From the NCBI GenBank assembly GCA_002327965.1, contig DCVB01000057.1, forward strand, positions 1 through 7,670: a DNA stretch of 7,670 bases, in the 5' to 3' direction. This DNA is from Candidatus Aminicenantes bacterium UBA2199 (GTDB lineage Bacteria; Acidobacteriota; Aminicenantia; UBA2199). The translations under genes were made by a program, and so were the position numbers. Below the pieces are notes generated by a model. That model saw nothing but the letters and a program-made list of their open reading frames with translations, was not told the origin of the DNA and ran no database searches. This document shows, piece by piece, positions 1-7,670 of this stretch (position 1 is the stretch's first letter; each line of letters opens with the position of its first letter).

Positions 1-223
1 GGGTGTAGACGGCCACCCCCAGCGGGTAGAATATCGCCCCGAACACCAGTGTCTTTTTGCGGCCGATGACGTCGGCCAGGTAGCCGGAGGGGACCTCCAG
101 CAGCAGCACCGCCAGGTGGAAAATGGCCTGAATGGTGAAGATTTGGGTGGAATTCAGGCCGTTGACCGTGTAGTACAGGATCAGCACCGGCGCGATGGGC
201 AGGAACTCGCCAAGGAACTTCAT
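1..223 (-). CDS. MFS transporter, N-terminal fragment (runs off left edge)
   Basis: Reading the minus strand from the ATG at 223-221 gives about 74 residues beginning MKFLGEFLPIAPVLILYY. A first hydrophobic helix (about residues 4-20) is followed by a second (about 32-45). The loop after it carries GYLADVIGRKKTL, the classical major facilitator superfamily motif A (G-x-L-a-D-x-x-G-R-K/R), and a third helix begins before the window ends. The family consists of 12-14-helix inner-membrane transporters for sugars, drugs or metabolites; the substrate cannot be read from this fragment. The gene lies downstream of enolase on the same strand, 243 bases away, and co-transcription is not shown. The start is uncertain. 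No good Shine-Dalgarno precedes the ATG, but AGGA at 251-248 stands 6 bases before an in-frame CTG at 241-239, which would add LWKIQA. No in-frame ATG, GTG or TTG occurs in the roughly 20 codons further upstream that I read. Confidence 0.85.
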   Translation of the reverse strand, partial: MKFLGEFLPIAPVLILYYTVNGLNSTQIFTIQAIFHLAVLLLEVPSGYLADVIGRKKTLVFGAIFYPLGVAVYT

Positions 224-466
224 TGCCTGGATTTTCCACAGATTCCGTCCTACAAGACCTTCTCGTAGATGAGTAGATGAGTTGATGGGGCAACAGCCCT
301 GATCACGATCGATTGCCACTCTCTTGCCCCCTTTACTCATTCACCCTACTGCTTTTCTTTCACGTATAAGAGGAGATGGGACAACAACCTTGGTTTCAAT
401 CTGTTTCTATTATCTTAACCCTACTACCCGTTTACTCATCAACCCATTTACTTTTTGATTCGAGTC
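224..466. other. Spacer between eno and the MFS gene, with ACTCAT-type short repeats
   Basis: I see no credible gene or strong intrinsic terminator here. On the plus strand it is poor in G and has related motifs: TTTACTCAT at 332-340 and 431-439. On the opposite strand an 8-base unit ACTCATCT is repeated in tandem around 268-285. This looks like low-complexity, lineage-typical spacer DNA. A terminator for eno would be expected near 440-466, but no G/C stem followed by a T-run is visible on the minus strand. Confidence 0.45.
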
Positions 467-1750
467 TCAGCGAACGAATGCCCTGCGCCCGGCATAGACC
501 GCATTGGGACCCAGCTCTTCCTCGATGCGCAGCAGCTGGTTGTACTTCTCCACCCGCTCGCCGCGGCAGGGGGCGCCGGTCTTCAAATGGCCGGTGGCCA
601 TGGCGACGGTCAGGTCGGCGATGAAGCTGTCGATTGTCTCGCCACTGCGGTGCGAGACCATCGCCCCCCAGCCGGCTTCCCGGGCCATCTCGATGGCCGC
701 CCGGGTCTCGGTCAGGGTTCCGATCTGGTTCAGCTTGATCAGCACGGCGTTGGCAACGCTCTCTTCGATGCCGCGCCGGATGCGCTTGACATTGGTAACG
801 AAAAGGTCGTCGCCCACGAGCTCGACCTTGCCGCCGATCTCCCTGTTTAAAAGCTTCCAGCCCTCCCAGTCGTCCTCTGCCAAACCGTCCTCCAGCACGA
901 CGATGGGGTATTTCCCCGTCCACTCCGCCCACATGGCCACCATCTGCGTGGAATCGATCTTGCGCTTCTCCGTGCGCAAATGATAAAACCCGTCCTCGTA
1001 AAAGCCACTCGATGCAGGGTCCAGGGCGATGGCGATGTCGGCACCGGGCTTGTAGCCGGCCATGGAGATGGCTTTCAGGATCAGCTCGATGGCCTCGGCG
1101 TTCGTTTTCAGCTTCGGGGCGAAGCCTCCCTCGTCACCGACGGCGGTGGAATGGCCGGCATCCTTCAATACCTTCTTCAGGGCATGGTAGGTCTCGGCAC
1201 CCCAGCGCAGCGCCTCATGGAAGTTGGGCGCTCCCAGCGGCGCGATCATGAACTCCTGCAGGTCGGTCCCCTGCCAGTTGGCGTGGGCGCCGCCGTTCAT
1301 GATGTTGAACATGGGCACGGGCATCAGGTTCACCTTGTCGCCGCCCAGGTAACGGTAAAGCGGCAGCTTGGCGCTGGCGGCTGCGGCGCGGGCCACGGCC
1401 AGGCTCACGGCCAGGATGGCGTTGGCGCCGAGGCGTCCCTTGTTCTCCGTGCCGTCGAGGTCGATCATCGTGCGGTCAATCTTTTCCTGGTCGAAGGCGT
1501 CCATGCCGGTCAGCACGGAGGCGATCTCCTGGTTGACATGGCCGACGGCATTCAGGACTCCCTTGCCCATGTAGCGTTTCTTGTCTTCGTCGCGCAGCTC
1601 GCAGGCCTCGTGCACGCCGGTGGAGGCCCCCGACGGCGTGGCGGCGCGGCCGAACGAGCCGTTTGCCAGCACCACCTCGGCCTCGACGGTCGGGTTGCCG
1701 CGTGAGTCCAGGATCTCCCTGGCGAAAACCTTTTGGATGGCTTTGCCCAT
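467..1750 (-). CDS. eno: Enolase (phosphopyruvate hydratase)
   Basis: This 427-residue cytoplasmic enzyme interconverts 2-phosphoglycerate and phosphoenolpyruvate in glycolysis and gluconeogenesis; in many bacteria it also belongs to the RNA degradosome. Length fits the family (E. coli about 432). The N-terminal REILDSRGNPT is at residues 11-21. Expected active-site residues are present: His156 in GGAHANW, Glu166, Glu207 in VGDEGG (proton donor), metal ligands Asp244, Glu287 (LEDGL) and Asp314 (GDD), and Lys339 in the signature VLIKLNQIGTLTET (proton acceptor). The loop SHRSGET (366-372) and Lys390 are also present. The start at 1750 is chosen because GGAG (1761-1758) lies 7 bases upstream and family homology begins there. 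An in-frame ATG at 1804 would add 18 unrelated residues and lies upstream of the predicted promoter. The gene has its own promoter and is divergent from the propeller regulator. Nothing is broken. Confidence 0.98.
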   Translation of the reverse strand: MGKAIQKVFAREILDSRGNPTVEAEVVLANGSFGRAATPSGASTGVHEACELRDEDKKRYMGKGVLNAVGHVNQEIASVLTGMDAFDQEKIDRTMIDLDGTENKGRLGANAILAVSLAVARAAAASAKLPLYRYLGGDKVNLMPVPMFNIMNGGAHANWQGTDLQEFMIAPLGAPNFHEALRWGAETYHALKKVLKDAGHSTAVGDEGGFAPKLKTNAEAIELILKAISMAGYKPGADIAIALDPASSGFYEDGFYHLRTEKRKIDSTQMVAMWAEWTGKYPIVVLEDGLAEDDWEGWKLLNREIGGKVELVGDDLFVTNVKRIRRGIEESVANAVLIKLNQIGTLTETRAAIEMAREAGWGAMVSHRSGETIDSFIADLTVAMATGHLKTGAPCRGERVEKYNQLLRIEEELGPNAVYAGRRAFVR

Positions 1751-1787
1751 GTTGTTTCTCCAATAGTGGATTGGCGAATTTGCCGCC

Positions 1788-1796
1788 ATTATACCA
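1788..1796 (-). promoter_or_regulatory. Extended -10 promoter of eno
   Basis: On the minus strand the sequence TGGTATAAT contains a perfect sigma-70-type -10 hexamer (TATAAT, 1793-1788) preceded by TG one base upstream, the extended -10 form. No good -35 hexamer is found at 16-18 bases; TTGTAG at 1819-1814 is 20 bases away. Predicted transcription would start near 1781, giving an untranslated leader of about 30 bases that carries GGAG before the eno ATG. The 16-base palindrome at 1829-1844 would lie about 50-60 bases upstream of this start, a usual distance for an activator site. The assignment is by motif only. Confidence 0.7.
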
Positions 1797-1828
1797 GAAT
1801 TCACGAACTCCGCCTACAATCCGGAATA

Positions 1829-1844
1829 ATTCAATTAATTGAAT
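1829..1844. promoter_or_regulatory. Perfect 16-base palindrome in the eno/regulator divergent region; candidate operator
   Basis: ATTCAATTAATTGAAT is a perfect inverted repeat. Its right end, TTGAAT (1839-1844), is the -35 hexamer of the plus-strand promoter. A near copy, differing at one base, occupies the same place in the promoter of the second regulator gene (4863-4878). Further TTGAAT/TTGAAA half-sites follow at 1866-1871, 1871-1876, 1887-1892 and 1907-1912. A protein bound here would overlap polymerase at the regulator promoter and sit upstream of the eno promoter. The binding protein is unknown; the LuxR-type domains encoded next door are natural candidates by inference. Confidence 0.6.
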
Positions 1845-1866
1845 TTCTATCTGTTTTTGTTATAAT
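1839..1866 (+). promoter_or_regulatory. Sigma-70-type promoter of the first propeller regulator
   Basis: The -35 hexamer is TTGAAT (1839-1844), matching the consensus at its first four bases. After 16 bases comes a perfect TATAAT (1861-1866). The predicted start near 1873 leaves about 140 bases of leader before the coding start at 2015. The promoter of the second regulator (4873-4900) has the same hexamers and spacing, and both have AAATCAC shortly after the -10 (1874-1880 here). This recurrence supports the call. Confidence 0.7.
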
Positions 1867-1916
1867 TGAATTGAAATCACATGAATTTGAATTTCCGCGA
1901 AGAAAATTTGAAACAT

Positions 1917-2018
1917 ATGCGTTGTCTTCCACGTCATAGAAGTAGTTTTCCCAGGACGGAAAGATTGTGCCCGCAAATAGTTTTGGGCCGTCTTTCGCTC
2001 AAAAGGACGTTGCAATGA
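1917..2018 (+). CDS. Possible 33-residue upstream leader ORF overlapping the regulator start
   Basis: An ATG at 1917 opens a frame of 33 codons, MRCLPRHRSS...KRTLQ, rich in Arg and Lys. Its TGA stop (2016-2018) overlaps the regulator's start codon as ATGA, the arrangement typical of translational coupling. It lies entirely within the predicted transcript leader. There is only a weak A/G-rich stretch (AAGAAAA, 1900-1906), 10 bases before the start. A frame of this length can arise by chance, and the ATGA overlap follows from the second codon of the regulator starting with A. It is listed because the second regulator has a comparable arrangement with a better ribosome binding site. I recognise no family. 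Confidence 0.25.
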   Translation: MRCLPRHRSSFPRTERLCPQIVLGRLSLKRTLQ

Positions 2019-4735
2019 ACCACAAGATCGCCCGCCCCATCGCCTGCATCGCCATTCTGGTCCTCGCCCTCGCCCTGCGCCTGGAACCTGCCGCTGATGA
2101 GTTCGATTTCGTCCATATCGGCAGGACCGAGGGACTGTCGCAGAGCACGGTGTATGCGATCCTGCAGGACCGCAGCGGCTTCATGTGGTTCGGGACGGAG
2201 AACGGCCTGAACCGCTTCGACGGCTACGATTTCACCGTGTTCCAGCATGTCCCGGGCGATCCGTCCAGCCTGAGTCATAACTCCGTGCTGAAGCTCTATG
2301 AGGATCGACAGGGCATCCTCTGGATCGGCACGCTCAACGGCGGCTTGAACCGCTACGATCCCCAACTGGGGAACTTCCGCAACTACCGGCATATTCCCGG
2401 CCGCGACGACAGCTTGAGCAACGATATCGTCGGCGCCTTCCATGAGGACAGGGACGGCACGTTTTGGATCGGCACGGACAGCGGCCTGACCCGTCTCAAC
2501 CGCGCATCCGAACGCTTCACGCCCCAACCGCTGGCAACGGACCGGCCCGGCAAAAGCGATCATATCCATGACATCTGCGAAGATCACGAAGGCGCGCTCT
2601 GGATCGGCACCTTCGGCGGCGGCATCAGCCGCCTGGACCGCCGGACAGGCCGCTCGGTCCATTTCCGCCACGACCCCGCCGACCCGGCGAGCCTGGGCGA
2701 CGACCATGTCTACTGCCTGCACATCGATCGCCAGGGTTCCCTGTGGATCGGCACCTCCATGGGACTGTACCGCTTCGACCGCATTTCCCGAGGTTTCCTT
2801 CACCACCCGCTGCCGCAGCGCAACGGTCATGACCTGAAACAGCCCCGGGTCCAGGCGATCCGCGAGGACCGCGACGGCCGGCTCTGGCTGGGCACGTCAA
2901 AGGGGCTGATGCGCCTCGACGTCAAGTCCGGTACCAGCGACGTGTTTCGCAATGATCCGCGGGATGCCAAAAGCCCGGCGTTCACCTATATCCAGTCGCT
3001 CCATGAAGACCGCTCGGGGATCATGTGGGTCGGCTCGTCCGAAAACGGCGTCTGCCGCTTCAACCAGAACCGCAAGCTCTTTTCCCATTTGCGCTCGATC
3101 CCCGGCAGGGATAACACCCTGGGCAACAATGTGGTCGTGTCGCTCATGGAGGACCCGGACGGAACGCTCTGGATCGGGACTCCCCGCGGCCTGGACAAAC
3201 TCGACCAGAAGACCGGCGCCATCACTCATTTTGGCTACGGCTCAGGCCCCCCCGGGACCCTGGGCGAGGTCATCGTACGCTGCCAGTACAGGGACCGCGA
3301 GGGCAATTTCTGGCTGGGAACCGACGGCAACGGGCTGCAGCTCTTCGACCCGGACACCGGCAGGGTGACCGTCCATCGTCACGATGCCCGGCATCCGGGC
3401 AGCATCAGCAGCGACCGCATCCTGGATATTTGCCAGGACCGGACGGGCATGCTCTGGATCGGGACGTACGGCGGCGGCCTCAATCGCCTGGACCGCGCCG
3501 GGGGAACGTTCAGCCATTACCGGTCCAGCGAGAACGATCCATCCAGCCTGAGCGACGACATCGTCCGCGTCATCCTGGAGGACCGCTCCGGAACACTGTG
3601 GATCGGCACCTACGGCGGCGGCCTGAATCGCCTGGACCGCCGGACAGGAAAATTCGTCCGATACCGCTATGACCCAGCCAACCCCGACAGCCTGAACGAC
3701 GATTATATCTTCTGCCTGCATGAGGACCGGGAGGGCAGCCTCTGGATCGGCACACTGGGCGGCGGCCTGAACAAGCTGGAGAAGGGGACGGAGAAGTTCC
3801 GTCACTTCACCCGGGGCGACGGCCTGGCCAGCAACATGGTGCTGGGGATCCTCGAAGATCACGGCGGCGACCTTTGGCTCACGACCAACGACGGTCTGTC
3901 TCGCTTTTCGCCGCCCACGAGGCGGTTCCGCAACTACGATGAGGACGACGGCCTGCAGGACAGGGAGTTCAACTCCGGCGCCTGCCACCAGGGCCGGAAC
4001 GGCAGGATGTTCGTCGGCGGCACCAACGGCCTCAACTCCTTTTTCCCGCAGGACATCCTGGACAACACGTTCGTTCCCCCGGTGCTCATCACCTCGTTCA
4101 AGGTGTTGAACCGGGAGGTCAAGCTGCCCAAGCCCGTCTGGGAAACCGGGGAGATCGTCCTCCATCCCCGGGACTACCTGTTTTCCCTTGAATTCGCCGC
4201 CCTCGACTACTCGGCGCCGCAAAAGAACCAGTACGCTTACAAGCTGGAGGGGCTGACCGAAGACTGGATCGAGACCGACGCCCGGCACAGGATGGCGTCC
4301 TTCTCGCGCCTGCCGGCCGGGAAATACGTTTTCAGGGTCAAGGGCTCCAACAGCGACGGCTTGTGGAACGAGCAGGAGACATCGCTGGTCATCCGCGTGC
4401 GCGGCCCCTGGTGGAAGTCGTGGTGGTTCCTGCTGGTGCTGGCCGGGGCCGCCGTCCTCATGTCCTACGAGCTGAGCCGCACCCGCATCCGCCGTTTGGC
4501 GGCGCGGATCAGGACCGAAGAGGCCATGGAGCAGCTCTTCGCCAAGTGCGCCATCTCGCCGCGCGAGCGCGAGATCGTGATGCTGCTGCTGAAAGGGCTG
4601 AGCAACAAGGAGATCGGCGAAAAACTCTACATCGAGCTGAGCACGGTCAAGATCCACGTCCATCACATCCTGAAAAAACTGGGCGTGGGCAACCGCACCC
4701 AGCTGGTCAGGCTATTCCAGAATCTCAAGACCTGA
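2015..4735 (+). CDS. Membrane-tethered propeller / Y_Y_Y / LuxR-type regulator, copy 1
   Basis: This complete 906-residue protein is read as a one-component sensor regulator. A signal sequence (hydrophobic residues 10-22) is followed by 14 repeats of about 45-48 residues with the core EDRxGxLWIGT..GGLNRLD (about 46-685). These match two-component-regulator propeller repeats (Reg_prop); 14 repeats make two seven-bladed propellers, as in hybrid two-component sensors of Bacteroidetes. A Y_Y_Y domain follows (about 688-795; NQYAYKLEG, GKYVFRVKGSN). Next come one membrane helix (about 800-819, after WWKSWW), a short basic linker, and a LuxR/GerE helix-turn-helix (847-906; SPREREI, GLSNKEIGEKL, STVKIHVHHILKKLGV, NRTQLV). 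No kinase or receiver domain is present. The propeller should face the periplasm and the DNA-binding domain the cytoplasm. ATG 2015 is chosen over GTG 1967 because AGGA (2004-2007) is 7 bases upstream and the signal peptide starts there. Ligand and targets are unknown. Confidence 0.9.
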   Translation: MNHKIARPIACIAILVLALALRLEPAADEFDFVHIGRTEGLSQSTVYAILQDRSGFMWFGTENGLNRFDGYDFTVFQHVPGDPSSLSHNSVLKLYEDRQGILWIGTLNGGLNRYDPQLGNFRNYRHIPGRDDSLSNDIVGAFHEDRDGTFWIGTDSGLTRLNRASERFTPQPLATDRPGKSDHIHDICEDHEGALWIGTFGGGISRLDRRTGRSVHFRHDPADPASLGDDHVYCLHIDRQGSLWIGTSMGLYRFDRISRGFLHHPLPQRNGHDLKQPRVQAIREDRDGRLWLGTSKGLMRLDVKSGTSDVFRNDPRDAKSPAFTYIQSLHEDRSGIMWVGSSENGVCRFNQNRKLFSHLRSIPGRDNTLGNNVVVSLMEDPDGTLWIGTPRGLDKLDQKTGAITHFGYGSGPPGTLGEVIVRCQYRDREGNFWLGTDGNGLQLFDPDTGRVTVHRHDARHPGSISSDRILDICQDRTGMLWIGTYGGGLNRLDRAGGTFSHYRSSENDPSSLSDDIVRVILEDRSGTLWIGTYGGGLNRLDRRTGKFVRYRYDPANPDSLNDDYIFCLHEDREGSLWIGTLGGGLNKLEKGTEKFRHFTRGDGLASNMVLGILEDHGGDLWLTTNDGLSRFSPPTRRFRNYDEDDGLQDREFNSGACHQGRNGRMFVGGTNGLNSFFPQDILDNTFVPPVLITSFKVLNREVKLPKPVWETGEIVLHPRDYLFSLEFAALDYSAPQKNQYAYKLEGLTEDWIETDARHRMASFSRLPAGKYVFRVKGSNSDGLWNEQETSLVIRVRGPWWKSWWFLLVLAGAAVLMSYELSRTRIRRLAARIRTEEAMEQLFAKCAISPREREIVMLLLKGLSNKEIGEKLYIELSTVKIHVHHILKKLGVGNRTQLVRLFQNLKT
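4124..4603 (+). repeat. Near-identical output-domain tract, copy 1
   Basis: This stretch aligns without gaps to 7191-7670 (offset 3067) with 6 differences in 480 bases, at 4237, 4284, 4361, 4456, 4511 and 4578. It encodes most of the Y_Y_Y domain, the membrane helix, the linker and the first part of the LuxR helix-turn-helix. Immediately upstream (4079-4123) 6 of 45 bases differ, and the propeller regions are much more divergent. Two of the six differences change an amino acid (Arg/Leu and Val/Ala). The repeat may continue past the right edge. Confidence 0.95.
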
Positions 4736-4760
4736 GTGTCAGTGACAGTGTCAGTGTCAG
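4735..4760 (+). repeat. Tandem hexamer repeat AGTGTC/AGTGAC at the stop codon
   Basis: Four consecutive hexamers, AGTGTC, AGTGAC, AGTGTC and AGTGTC (4735-4758), plus a partial AG, begin at the last base of the first regulator's TGA stop. The array contains TGTCA-G-TGACA, a short inverted element. It does not resemble a terminator (no G/C stem with a T-run). It may be a simple-sequence tract; its role is unknown. Confidence 0.8.
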
Positions 4761-4821
4761 CAGGGCAATGCAATGACAAGTGGTAGTGGTCGTCAGAGAT
4801 CAGAGCAATTCTCTTTTCATT

Positions 4822-4844
4822 CGCATAACGCCTGACGCATAACG
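4822..4844. repeat. Direct repeat CGCATAACG, two copies
   Basis: CGCATAACG occurs at 4822-4830 and again at 4836-4844, a 14-base period, so the two copies lie on nearly the same face of the helix only if the helix is slightly unwound. They sit 19 bases upstream of the palindrome in the second regulator's promoter. They could be an activator site or simple spacer repetition. No equivalent was found upstream of the first regulator. Confidence 0.5.
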
Positions 4845-4862
4845 AGAGATCGGATCAATTAT

Positions 4863-4878
4863 ATTCAATTATTTGAAT
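4863..4878. promoter_or_regulatory. Near-perfect copy of the 16-base palindrome at the second regulator's -35
   Basis: ATTCAATTATTTGAAT differs by one base (A to T at 4872) from the perfect palindrome at 1829-1844. It overlaps the -35 element in the same way: its last six bases, TTGAAT, are the -35 hexamer, and TATAAT follows after 16 bases. Conservation of sequence and placement, in leaders that are otherwise different, argues for a shared operator. The flanking DNA is A/T-rich, so some resemblance by composition is expected. Confidence 0.6.
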
Positions 4879-4900
4879 TATTTTTTTTTAATCCTATAAT
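4873..4900 (+). promoter_or_regulatory. Sigma-70-type promoter of the second propeller regulator, with a T9 spacer
   Basis: TTGAAT (4873-4878), 16 bases and a perfect TATAAT (4895-4900) reproduce the design of the first regulator's promoter. The spacer contains nine consecutive T residues (4881-4889). AAATCAC (4912-4918) follows the -10, as it does in the first promoter. A start near 4907 would place GGAG (4924-4927) and the leader ORF at the head of the transcript, 133 bases before the regulator's start codon. Confidence 0.7.
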
Positions 4901-4932
4901 GCCCTTGTCAAAAATCACTTTTCGGAGATGCA

Positions 4933-5039
4933 ATGGAAACCATTGCCCGACCGGAAACGTCTTATTGCATTGATTCCAGGAATTCCTTGGGCAATCCAGC
5001 GGCCACCAATCCCATGGCCGTCGGAATGGAGTCGACATC

Positions 5040-5043
<4 letters not shown>
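4933..5043 (+). CDS. Possible 36-residue leader ORF translationally coupled to the second regulator
   Basis: ATG at 4933 follows GGAG (4924-4927) with a 5-base gap and opens 36 codons, METIARPETS...VGMESTS. Its TGA (5041-5043) overlaps the regulator's ATG (5040-5042) as ATGA. It would be the first translatable frame in the predicted transcript. No signal peptide, membrane segment or recognised family is seen. It could be a coupling or attenuation leader, a small protein, or a chance frame. The ATG at 4928 in another frame, directly abutting GGAG, has no spacing for initiation and runs into the regulator gene out of frame. Confidence 0.4.

Positions 5044-7670
<2,627 letters not shown>

Noticed and set aside
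1751..1804. Upstream ATG at 1804 extending enolase by 18 residues
   Set aside because: It lies upstream of the predicted eno transcription start and adds sequence unlike the family; ATG 1750 has a good ribosome binding site.
1967..2014. GTG start at 1967 adding 16 residues to the first regulator
   Set aside because: The extension would place a polar stretch before the signal peptide; ATG 2015 has AGGA at 7 bases and begins directly with the signal sequence.
1934..2830. Minus-strand open frame of 298 codons, and a similar one at 5151-5888
   Set aside because: Both are antisense shadows of the propeller repeats, with a periodic pattern imposed by the coding strand.
2150..4020. Periodic repeats as a CRISPR array or mobile-element repeat
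   Set aside because: The roughly 140-base periodicity is in frame and encodes propeller blades; no conserved repeat/spacer pattern of CRISPR type is present.
3242..4666. Long minus-strand open frame of 474 codons opposite the first regulator
   Set aside because: It is antisense to a clear domain-bearing gene and its composition (repeated Ala, Val, Asp, Pro) mirrors the complementary reading of the propeller repeats; no family resemblance and no ribosome binding site evidence.
4788..4816. AGAG-CAATT-CTCT followed by TTTT as a terminator hairpin
   Set aside because: Only a 4-base stem; too weak to support.
4863..4890. A/T palindrome followed by a T-run as an intrinsic terminator for the first regulator
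   Set aside because: The stem would be almost entirely A-T and the element coincides with a well-formed promoter matching that of the paralogue.

Overview
The window is a GC-rich bacterial segment. Coding DNA is strongly G/C-biased at third codon positions, while the two promoter regions are very AT-rich. It carries one housekeeping gene, the start of a transporter gene, and a tandem pair of large sensor-regulator genes. Signal peptides followed by an extracytoplasmic propeller and one membrane helix suggest a Gram-negative-type envelope. The mix resembles environmental lineages rich in propeller sensors (Acidobacteriota, Aminicenantota or Bacteroidota relatives), but I cannot place the organism firmly.

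Layout, minus strand: 1-223 is the N-terminus of a major facilitator superfamily transporter that runs off the left edge. A 243-base spacer follows. Then comes enolase (eno, 1750 down to 467), complete with its ribosome binding site and an extended -10 promoter (1788-1796).

Layout, plus strand: 1751-2014 is a divergent AT-rich control region. 2015-4735 encodes a complete 906-residue protein with a signal peptide, 14 two-component-regulator propeller repeats, a Y_Y_Y domain, one transmembrane helix and a LuxR/GerE helix-turn-helix. After a 300-base intergenic region, 5040-7670 encodes a second protein of the same architecture. It is still open at the right edge, where it has just entered its helix-turn-helix. 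Neither protein shows a histidine kinase or receiver domain in the sequence present, so they look like membrane-tethered one-component regulators: sensor outside, DNA-binding domain inside.

Three shared traits tie the pair together. First, their sensor propellers have diverged, but from 4124/7191 onward they differ at only 6 of 480 aligned bases, with a sharp boundary. This points to recent gene conversion or recombination of the shared output half. Second, each gene has a promoter of the same design: a 16-base A/T palindrome whose right end forms the -35 hexamer TTGAAT, then exactly 16 bases, then TATAAT. Third, each coding region is preceded by a short open frame (33 and 36 codons) whose stop overlaps the start codon as ATGA.

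My working model, which is inference, is two receptors with different ligand specificity but the same DNA-binding output. They may recognise the shared palindrome, and so control themselves, each other and possibly the divergent enolase gene. The second promoter also has a run of nine T residues between -35 and -10, which could make its spacing variable.
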